DNA of 64,000 nt from Microbulbifer sp. VAAF005. Lineage in GTDB: Bacteria > Pseudomonadota > Gammaproteobacteria > Pseudomonadales > Cellvibrionaceae. The stretch is from assembly GCF_030012985.1 (NCBI RefSeq), contig NZ_CP120233.1, positions 124,001 through 188,000 of the forward strand, written 5' to 3'. The translations under genes were made by a program, and so were the position numbers. This document shows positions 57,069-64,000 of the stretch, piece by piece (position 1 is the stretch's first letter; every line of letters starts with the position of its first letter). The notes beneath the pieces were generated by a model. It worked only from the letters and a program-made list of their open reading frames with translations. It was not told the DNA's origin and did not search any database.

Positions 57069-57673
57069 GCTGATTGTGCTCCACTTTATTGAAGACGAGT
57101 GGGTTTCTAGCGTAGTATGCATACAGCCATCTTGATATCGTGTTTATCAATTTGGTTAGCTGGCCCCTGGTGTTGCAGCACCTTGGGTCAGCGCCTTTTC
57201 ACTATTCTTATTTCACGTTAACCTCTCCAGTTGGAGGTGATTTTTTTTAACTTCCTATGCTCCCTTAAGGGGCGATCTCTCAGAATGCAGTTAAAGTACG
57301 GTCTAAAATACTTATAGATATCTATCGATTCTACGCAGCTTTGACGCTAGATAAAACCTAAAAAATTCCAATAAGGCAATTTTAACGCCTATATTTCTCT
57401 AGGTGTTTGTCTTGAAGATTCTACTTCCCTCTCTGTCTATTTGACAGCTTCTTTCTCGGTCTATCTTCCTCTTTCGTTGATCATCCTGGCGGTTTATACT
57501 TTTTATTCGGTGATTGTGCGAGGTTGCTGTTAGAGGCTGGCAATTTTATATGTTCATTCATTTTTGAGTACACGTAAGATAAAGTTTTGAAAATCTGATT
57601 TGAAGGTCGTGTATTGAGGTTTCTCTATTGGATTTGTTTTCGTACAAATTCATGAAAAATATTTGGGATTAGA

Positions 57674-58876
57674 ATGTCTAAGGATTATTTTGAGCAGGTC
57701 TCCTCTGATAAGAGTCAGTTAGGTTTTGATTATCAAGATCTTGTTTGCTTGGAGTATCTTCTCGACCTAAAGCCTGGTGAAAAAATTGGGCTGGAAGTGC
57801 TGGATGATGTGCATCATGAGCAAATTCGTGGTGCCACTTCGCTTATCCAGGTAAAGCACTCAGTAAGTGAAGGCAGTTCGCTCACTAATAGAGATATAGA
57901 CCTTTGGAAAACGATTTATAATTGGAGTAAGGCTTTAGTTTGCCTGAATGGTGAGGATGTGGAGTTTGTTTTCTTTACCAATAAGAAAAAAACAAGTCAG
58001 AGTGGTATTGTACAGTTGATTGACTCTGAGCATCTGAACCTGACTGAGGTGATTGAGACTATTTCTGAAATAAAAGAAGATTTAGATCTTAAGGAAAGCG
58101 TTAAAAAGAGGGGGGAAAAGGAAAACCCCATAAAAAAATATGTCGATCATATCTATGATCTAAGCGATGAAAAAAAGAGGGACCTATTTGATAGGATTAG
58201 AATGGTGTTTTCGACAGATGATATCTTCAAGCGCCTGGCAGAGAAAGTTGAGTTTTTTTCAATTCGTCCATCAGATACGCATAACGTAATTTATATGCTC
58301 ATTGGCGTATTTGGAGAGCAGAAATATAAGCTAATTAAGTCGAGCCAGAAGGTAGAGATTGATTATGAAATGTTCAGGAAAAATTTCCAGTTCAATCGAA
58401 TTATTAATATGTCTGCAGATAGAAAAGTAGATTTCAGTCGTTACCACCAATTTAAAAACGTTAATACAATTGATCCGAAGGATGGTTTGTTTGCAAAGCA
58501 GCTTGTGGATATTGATATTTCACAAGAGGACATAACAGAGCATGCTATTGAATATGCTGCAACCAGTATGTATATACAAAAGCTAATCGTTGATGGGCAA
58601 TTTAGTGAGACTGAGAATGAAGCAATTAATGAGGAAGTTTTTTATGCTTGGAAGGCTCTGCATAATCAGTTATACAATCAGGACGGGATAGATACGGACG
58701 AGAAGCATAAGCGTGTTGCGAGAGATTGTTTGTATAAGGTTGAAGATATACCCGTGCAAGTTTCGAATTCAGCATTAGCTAGACCAATGGTGACAGGGAA
58801 AGGGTTAGAGTTGTCCGATATGTGCCGGATTGGGTGGCGGAAAGATTGGAAAGAGCTGTATGGAGTGAAAAAATGA
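57674..58876 (+). CDS. ABC-3C defence system effector with PD-(D/E)XK-like N-terminus
   Basis: 400 residues. The N-terminal 100 residues resemble the Cap4/DUF4297 nuclease core: LGFDYQDLVCLEYLL, then GLEVLDDVHHE and SLIQVKHSV, giving the D...QxK active-site pattern. The C-terminal part matches the length and character of the ABC-3C C-terminal region. Predicted to cut DNA (or another nucleic acid) when the system senses infection. First gene of a three-gene operon; its stop overlaps the next start as ATGA. Membership in the three-component ABC (ABC-3C) class follows from the two partner genes. Confidence 0.75.
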   Translation: MSKDYFEQVSSDKSQLGFDYQDLVCLEYLLDLKPGEKIGLEVLDDVHHEQIRGATSLIQVKHSVSEGSSLTNRDIDLWKTIYNWSKALVCLNGEDVEFVFFTNKKKTSQSGIVQLIDSEHLNLTEVIETISEIKEDLDLKESVKKRGEKENPIKKYVDHIYDLSDEKKRDLFDRIRMVFSTDDIFKRLAEKVEFFSIRPSDTHNVIYMLIGVFGEQKYKLIKSSQKVEIDYEMFRKNFQFNRIINMSADRKVDFSRYHQFKNVNTIDPKDGLFAKQLVDIDISQEDITEHAIEYAATSMYIQKLIVDGQFSETENEAINEEVFYAWKALHNQLYNQDGIDTDEKHKRVARDCLYKVEDIPVQVSNSALARPMVTGKGLELSDMCRIGWRKDWKELYGVKK

Positions 58877-59316
58877 TAGGAGCTATTAATAATGAAGCAT
58901 TGGGTTTGGTCGCTATTCATATAGTTCTATCATTGAAGCAACGGCTCAATATCGCAAATTCATATTTAATTGCGCCTCTGATTTTTGATAAAAAAATAAG
59001 GGGCTACCTGAAGCGGAAAAATACAAATGTTCTTTCTGCGCAGGAATTTATTACAGTTAAAAGTGAATTCTTTGTGGGATTTTGTGATAAGTATACAGAT
59101 TCTTTGGTGGCTACAACTAATGCGATTGCAATGGGTGTTGAACTCAAGCTATTTGATATTAAAGGCGGAGAGTTGATTATATTGGAACCATTTTCTTTTG
59201 GTCAGGAAAGGCTCGGTCGAAAAATTGATGAGGTTCGAAGTGCTTCTGGAAATATTGTTGTGATGCTATCTGAAGAACCTGAGTCTTTATATTCTTTGCT
59301 TAGGGTAAAAGTATGA
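58873..59316 (+). CDS. ABC-3C system middle component
   Basis: 147 residues. ATG 58873 overlaps the upstream stop (ATGA); a longer frame from 58822 would run inside the effector gene. Opening NNEALGLVAIHIVLSLKQRL, then a small winged-helix-like region (SAQEFITVKSEFFVGFCDKY, VELKLFDIKGG). This position and size are those of the middle component of ABC-3C systems, which is thought to couple the ATPase to the effector. Downstream gene again overlaps by ATGA. Confidence 0.7.
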   Translation: MIGAINNEALGLVAIHIVLSLKQRLNIANSYLIAPLIFDKKIRGYLKRKNTNVLSAQEFITVKSEFFVGFCDKYTDSLVATTNAIAMGVELKLFDIKGGELIILEPFSFGQERLGRKIDEVRSASGNIVVMLSEEPESLYSLLRVKV

Positions 59317-61133
59317 CAGTTCAGATAAAAAATATTTTAATTTGGCAGAAGAGCGAAGTTATTAGAAATCTTGAATTAAAGGCTAACGCTGTAAATGTCA
59401 TAACTGGTGATCCAGGGAAAGGGAAGTCATCTATACTTCATATTATTGACTATTGTCTACTTTCATCCAAAGCCGACGGAATATCAAAAGCAAATATAGA
59501 TGATAAGACTAGATGGTACGGAATAAGGCTGCATACCCATAGAGGTTTAATAACTATTGCTCGTCCAGCTCATCACGTTGGCAATAAAAGTGTTGCCTTT
59601 TTCTGCGATAACGGTGAAATCCCAGATTTGCCCAATCACAACATGAGTGTTTCAACATTAAAGAAAGTGTTGGATAAAGTGTTTGGTTTGGATAGTGAGT
59701 TGAAGGTTCCTTATGGTGGGAAAACTATAAAGGCGGGATCTAAAGTTTCCTTTCGAAATTTCTTGAGTTTCTGCTATCAAGATCAGAACGCTATAGTTTC
59801 CCCAGACTATCTTTATAACAAGCCAAATGATTTAAGAGTGGTTGAAAGGGTTGAGCGAACATTTAGGATGGCCTTGGGCATTGTTGATATTGAAGGGGCA
59901 ATTGTTACTGAGCGGCTTGAAAAATTGAAAGCAGAGCGCTTAAGTGTTGAGCGACGATCAGAAATCCTTGGCCAGAAGCGTTTAGAGTTTCAAGAGGATG
60001 TGATTTCCCTAGAGAAGGAAGCCGTGTCTCTAGGGATTTTAGATAAGACAAGTGATGATGTTCAAGTATCCTTAAATAATTTAAAAGAGATTTCAACTTC
60101 ACCTCTTGATAATTTTGGTGATATTAACGAGAAGCTTAAGTCACTTGAAGTTATTGAGCTAGAGCTTAATAGAAAAATTAGCAAATTTAAAAAATTTAAT
60201 GAAGGGTATACTGAGTATCAGGCTCTTCTAAAAGAGGGTGATAATTCAGTAAGGCCAGTGGAGTATTTGATTGATAAGTATAAAGAAATTCTACCCGGAA
60301 CCAAGACAGCCGAAATATTATTTTCTCTTGAGCGTGAGTTGTCTTCTATTAAGGATAGCTGGAAAAAACGTAATAACTCTTTGTTGTATGTTGATGTTAT
60401 TGAGAAAGCTAAAGGTCTCGAAGCAGAACTGGCTGATGTAAGGGGTAGGGTAGAAAATCTTAAAGAGCTTTCTGAGCGCCTTTCTTCACCTAAGGATATA
60501 TATCGTTACCAAGGTAAGCTAAGCGTTAAAGTCGACCTTTATTCGGATAGAGCTATACCTATAGATTATTCTGAAAAGCTCGCTGTTATTGATGCCAAAA
60601 TTTCTCAGTTAGATGGGATTGTTACAGATATCGAATCCAAACGAGAGTTTGTGATGGGTAAGCTTAACAATAAGATAAATGAACACCTAGCAAGGTTGCG
60701 TCTTAAAGGTTATGAATCTAGTAAAGCAGTATTCATGGAGAGGGAAAAGGTAATAAATCTAATACTCGAAGAAGGTCGTGCAGTAGAGAAGATGGTAGAC
60801 ATCGGTAGCGCTTCTAATTATTTATACCTTCATTTGTCTTACTTTATGGCATTACATGAGGTGGCGAGAGATAACGGTGTTCCTTGGATGCCTTACTTTT
60901 TGGTATTTGATCAAGTTAGTACACCTTATTTAGGTGAAAATGACGATGATATATCTAGCCTAGACTTAGCACTAAGAGAATTAAATGATTTTGTTGAGCG
61001 TATGAAAGATAAAGGAGGTATTCAGATTGTACTTATGGAGCATATACCTGAGTCCCATTGGACTAAGCTAAAACTTGAGAATTTTAAATTAGTAGACAGA
61101 GAGCTAGTTGGCGGGTATGGGCTTATAAACTGA
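59313..61133 (+). CDS. ABC-3C system ATPase (DUF3732, SMC/Rad50-like)
   Basis: 606 residues. Walker A GDPGKGKSS at 32-40; a long coiled-coil region (about 190-470); and near the C-terminus LVFDQVSTPYLG, the DUF3732 Walker B with a Gln in place of the usual catalytic Glu. This is the layout of the ATPase of ABC-3C defence systems, which presumably senses nucleic acid ends or phage replication products and licenses the effector. ATG overlaps the middle-component stop codon. The three genes form one operon with two 4-base overlaps. Confidence 0.85.
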   Translation: MTVQIKNILIWQKSEVIRNLELKANAVNVITGDPGKGKSSILHIIDYCLLSSKADGISKANIDDKTRWYGIRLHTHRGLITIARPAHHVGNKSVAFFCDNGEIPDLPNHNMSVSTLKKVLDKVFGLDSELKVPYGGKTIKAGSKVSFRNFLSFCYQDQNAIVSPDYLYNKPNDLRVVERVERTFRMALGIVDIEGAIVTERLEKLKAERLSVERRSEILGQKRLEFQEDVISLEKEAVSLGILDKTSDDVQVSLNNLKEISTSPLDNFGDINEKLKSLEVIELELNRKISKFKKFNEGYTEYQALLKEGDNSVRPVEYLIDKYKEILPGTKTAEILFSLERELSSIKDSWKKRNNSLLYVDVIEKAKGLEAELADVRGRVENLKELSERLSSPKDIYRYQGKLSVKVDLYSDRAIPIDYSEKLAVIDAKISQLDGIVTDIESKREFVMGKLNNKINEHLARLRLKGYESSKAVFMEREKVINLILEEGRAVEKMVDIGSASNYLYLHLSYFMALHEVARDNGVPWMPYFLVFDQVSTPYLGENDDDISSLDLALRELNDFVERMKDKGGIQIVLMEHIPESHWTKLKLENFKLVDRELVGGYGLIN

Positions 61134-61341
61134 TTTTATTAAGAAGTCAAATCTATAGGTACTGCTGTTTGCTGACAGTTTGGGCACTTATCTTGCTGAA
61201 AACTACCTATACTTGGGGTTCAGGTGTTGGTCAGTGCAATCTAGTTAATCCAAGTAAGATAGTCATGAGCAATACGTTATGATTTAGGGGTAAGCTAAAA
61301 TTTGATAAGTTCATCAATGTTGATGCATTTGTAGTGAGAAA

Positions 61342-61366
61342 GTAGGCTAACTTTTAGCTAGCCTAC
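61342..61366. terminator. Hairpin between defence operon and helicase gene
   Basis: GTAGGCTA / TAGCCTAC stem around a 9-base loop. Lies between convergent genes and could serve either. The rest of 61134-61470 is without a gene. Confidence 0.55.
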
Positions 61367-61470
61367 AGGCTTTGATGCGCTAGGGCATACAGGCATACCC
61401 TTTGAAATTTCTAGAAAGTGAAAATATGCTCTTCGCCACGATGCCTAATCCAACTCCACCAACCTCTGCA

Positions 61471-64000
61471 TCAATGGAAAATACAGCGCACACCGAATAT
61501 TCCGCTCCCCCGCGCATAGAAAAGCTTTCGATAATTCTCCAACTGATTCCGATACTGCTCCAGCTGAGCCGCAATAAATTCCTCCTGGCTTTCCTCACCA
61601 CTGGGCTCTGCAGTTTTGTAGTCGACAATCCAGCGGGTACCTTCGTTATCGATAAAGGTACGGTCTACAATGGAGCGCCGTAACTGCCGGCCGCCGCTGT
61701 GGAGTTCCAGTTCGCAGGCGGATTCCCTTAGTGAGCCATCCAATAGCCAACGGCCGGTGGGGCAGTTGAGGCTGTTGCGTACGGCGATCTCCACTTTCTC
61801 GGCGGCGCGATCCAGGCTGGTGGCGGATAGCCCCAATTGTTTCAGGCGCAGTTGCCATAGGGGGCGTTGGGCTTCCAGTTTGCTGGGTGTCCAGTCGTTG
61901 ATATTGGTCTCGGCAATGGTGGCGAGGGTTTCGTGGGCTACGGTGCCGGCGTGTTTGAGCCAGCGCAGGGCAACCTGGCCCAGTTCGGGAATATTGTCTT
62001 CTTCCTCGGTTTTGGGTTGGTAGTCTGGCATGCGGTATTGGGCCAGCCATTCCTGCCGGGGCATAGCTTGGGGTTGCCATTGGTGGGGCAGGCGCAGTAG
62101 GTAGTCGTGATCTCTGCTGGTTTCTTCCTGGTTTAGCAGGGGTTCTTCCGCTTCGAGCCAGTGGCACCAGTCGCTTTCCTGGTGGTGCAAAACACTGGGC
62201 CAGATGCCGGCGAGTAGGGCGGCGCTGCTGGGGGCTTTTAGGTGGCCCTTTTTTTCATCCCGGTTGATGCAGGCCAAAAGATGCAGCGAGCGGATGGCGC
62301 GGGTGCAGCCTACATACAACAGGCGGGTGCCCTCCAGGCGCTCGCGCTCGCTGTTGTCGTGTTTCAGGTATTCAAATACCGGGTCGCGGCCGCCGCGCGC
62401 ATTTTTAGGAGCGAGCAGGAAGCGGCTTTCGCCTTCGCGGCTGAGCCATTCGCTCCAGCGCAGCAGTTGATCGCTGCCGGGTTTGCCGCCTTGGTCCAGG
62501 CCTGGGATCAGTACGTGTTCGAACTCCAGCCCTTTGGATTTGTGAATGGTCATCACCTGCACTTTGGCATCCTGGGCGGGGCGGGCGTAGAGCTGTTCCA
62601 GGGCCAGGGTGAACTGTTGCCAGTCGGTAATGGCTCCGCCGATATCGAAGGCTTCTAATAATTGCAGAAAATCCTGCACATTATTCAGGTCAGATTTTTG
62701 CGCAACGGTAGCGGGGCCACCCAGTTCCAGCCAGAGGCCTTCAATCCAGGTGCGTAGGGGTTTGCGGCCGCGCTGCTGCCAGGCGTGCAGCAGTTTTGGG
62801 GCCACTTGGGCCAGGCGCGTGCGCCCTTCATCGCTGAGCAGGGCGATATCGTCTACTTCCTGCAAGGCCATTAATAATGGGCGCGCGCTGGTGTCTGTTA
62901 CGGTGATATCCCCATTGCCCCAGTTGGCCAGGGTGTAAAGGTCTGGCAGTTGCAGTCCGCACCAGGGGGCGCGCAGTACTGCCAGCCAGCTGATTCGGTC
63001 GCTGGGGTCGAGCAGGGCGCGGGTGAGGCTGAGTAAATCCAACACCACCATTTTACTGGCGAGCGGCGCCAGTTCTGGGGCTTGGAAGGCGATATTGGCA
63101 GTACTTAGGGCCGGCAAAATCTTTTGCAGGTGTTTTTTCTTGCGCACCAGAATGGCGATACGGCTCTCTGGATCTTGCGCTTGTAATTGCTGCACCAGTC
63201 CAACCGATTGTGTGGCTTCGCGGTTGCGGTCTTCGTCATCGATGCAGCCGTAAAATTTGACCGAGGGCTCGGCCCATTTGCTGCCTTTAAAAGCTTCGGA
63301 TTGTAGATAGCGCACGGCGCCGCGACCGATATTATCCGCTTGCGGAAAGGCACTTTGGAAAGTCTCGTTGACCCAGTTCACCACCGCGCTTTCGGAGCGG
63401 AAGTTTACTTGTAGGTCGAGGGCTTCCAGGGGGACTTCACCGATACCGCGTTTACGCGCATTCAGGAAAATACCCACGTTGGCATTGCGGAAGCCGTAAC
63501 AGGATTGCATGCCGTCGCCGACAATAAATAGGGTGCGGCCGTCTCCCTGCTGCCAGCCGGCAGTGAGTTTTTCCAGCAGTTGTAGCTGGGTGTGGGAGGT
63601 GTCCTGGAACTCGTCCACCAGAATATGCTGGGTTTGCAGGTCCAGTTTCAGCGCCAGGTCTGTGGGGTTATCGCTATCGCCCAGGGCGATCAGTGCGGCC
63701 TGGGCCACTTCGGTATAGTCGGTGGCGCCCAGCTGCTGGAATACCAGCTTTAATTCTGCGACTAACTTGGGCAGTACCTGGGCGAGCCCTTGCAGCAGTT
63801 GCCATTGGCTCTGTTGCAGTCCGCTGGGGAGTTTGCCCACTTCCCGCAGGGCAGAGAGCAGCGGTTCGCTGCCGGCCAGTTCCGCCAGCAGGTCTTTCAT
63901 GCGCTGTTTGTATTCTTCGGCGATGGGGCGCTCGGGATCTTTTTTATCTGGCAAGCCAAAGCCGAGTTTTTTATTGATGCCGCCGCCTTTGCGCAGATCA
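61471..64000 (-). CDS. UvrD/RecB-like (AddA-type) helicase-nuclease, C-terminal part
   Basis: About 843 residues are inside the window; the frame is open at base 64000. Superfamily I helicase motifs: LVDEFQDTSHTQLQLL (II), LFIVGDGMQSCYGFRNA (III), LQVNFRSESAVV (IV), VMTIHKSKGLEFEHVLIPG (V), TRLLYVGCTRAIRSLHLLA (VI). The C-terminus holds a RecB-type nuclease domain, IDNEGTRWIVDYKTAE (D...YKT). Acts in end resection and recombinational repair, normally with an AddB/RecC-like partner, which would lie upstream, outside the window. High GC, unlike the array to its left. Confidence 0.9.
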   Translation of the reverse strand, partial: DLRKGGGINKKLGFGLPDKKDPERPIAEEYKQRMKDLLAELAGSEPLLSALREVGKLPSGLQQSQWQLLQGLAQVLPKLVAELKLVFQQLGATDYTEVAQAALIALGDSDNPTDLALKLDLQTQHILVDEFQDTSHTQLQLLEKLTAGWQQGDGRTLFIVGDGMQSCYGFRNANVGIFLNARKRGIGEVPLEALDLQVNFRSESAVVNWVNETFQSAFPQADNIGRGAVRYLQSEAFKGSKWAEPSVKFYGCIDDEDRNREATQSVGLVQQLQAQDPESRIAILVRKKKHLQKILPALSTANIAFQAPELAPLASKMVVLDLLSLTRALLDPSDRISWLAVLRAPWCGLQLPDLYTLANWGNGDITVTDTSARPLLMALQEVDDIALLSDEGRTRLAQVAPKLLHAWQQRGRKPLRTWIEGLWLELGGPATVAQKSDLNNVQDFLQLLEAFDIGGAITDWQQFTLALEQLYARPAQDAKVQVMTIHKSKGLEFEHVLIPGLDQGGKPGSDQLLRWSEWLSREGESRFLLAPKNARGGRDPVFEYLKHDNSERERLEGTRLLYVGCTRAIRSLHLLACINRDEKKGHLKAPSSAALLAGIWPSVLHHQESDWCHWLEAEEPLLNQEETSRDHDYLLRLPHQWQPQAMPRQEWLAQYRMPDYQPKTEEEDNIPELGQVALRWLKHAGTVAHETLATIAETNINDWTPSKLEAQRPLWQLRLKQLGLSATSLDRAAEKVEIAVRNSLNCPTGRWLLDGSLRESACELELHSGGRQLRRSIVDRTFIDNEGTRWIVDYKTAEPSGEESQEEFIAAQLEQYRNQLENYRKLFYARGSGIFGVRCIFH

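Noticed and set aside
57100..61133. Type I or III restriction system or Septu/Zorya-type system in place of ABC-3C
   Set aside because: No methylase, specificity subunit or MotAB-like genes; the DUF3732-type Walker B and the small middle gene fit ABC-3C better.

Overview
The window looks like a piece of chromosome from a marine gammaproteobacterium. The RND pump, CsrA, RecB/AddA-type helicase and PaaX/desaturase sequences would suit the Cellvibrionales (for example Microbulbifer-like organisms), but that is an inference from general familiarity and not a placement. Two ordinary, fairly GC-rich ends (an RND efflux permease at 1-1299 and a UvrD/RecB-like helicase running off the right edge) enclose about 50 kb of AT-rich accessory DNA. 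A second GC-rich block at 23.5-27 kb carries a two-component system.

Layout. 1-6.6 kb: end of an RND pump gene, a large fused adenylation / carrier / alpha-oxoamine synthase / SCP2-like enzyme, and a convergent MFS exporter. 6.7-23 kb: many single plus-strand genes (TM2, VOC, HbpS-like, GNAT, lipoprotein) with wide gene-poor gaps, broken genes (racemase, DUF2306-like membrane protein), a desaturase/PaaX pair, an EamA transporter, a DoxX protein and two inverted copies of a 136-bp palindromic element. 23.5-27 kb: DUF2306 protein diverging from a NarL-type kinase/regulator/membrane-protein operon. 28-57 kb: an array of mostly single, mostly plus-strand accessory genes (YwqG, ACT, DUF711, tyrosine phosphatase, DHFR-like, two gamma-glutamylcyclotransferases, AraC+PEBP, DUF4238, a Tse2-like toxin with its partner) broken by a group II intron, an IS3-family element and an ISXO2-like transposase. 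57.6-61.1 kb: a three-gene ABC-3C type defence operon.

The most striking feature is a reiterated module. Three intact csrA genes (52486-52662, 53829-54017, 56744-56905) and at least twelve decayed csrA remnants all lie on the minus strand between the plus-strand genes. Eight of the plus-strand genes are directly preceded by a related 45-64-bp sequence that reads as a sigma-70-like promoter (TTGGAA, 16-17 bp, TATATA) pointing into the gene and ending in an attC-core-like GTTA. Several genes are followed or preceded by attC-like inverted core sites; one cassette has 7/7 complementary cores. My reading is a degenerate integron-like cassette array whose spacers carry a divergent unit of reverse csrA plus forward promoter. 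No integrase is visible in the window, so the integron label is an inference. The csrA copies and remnants themselves are seen directly by translation.
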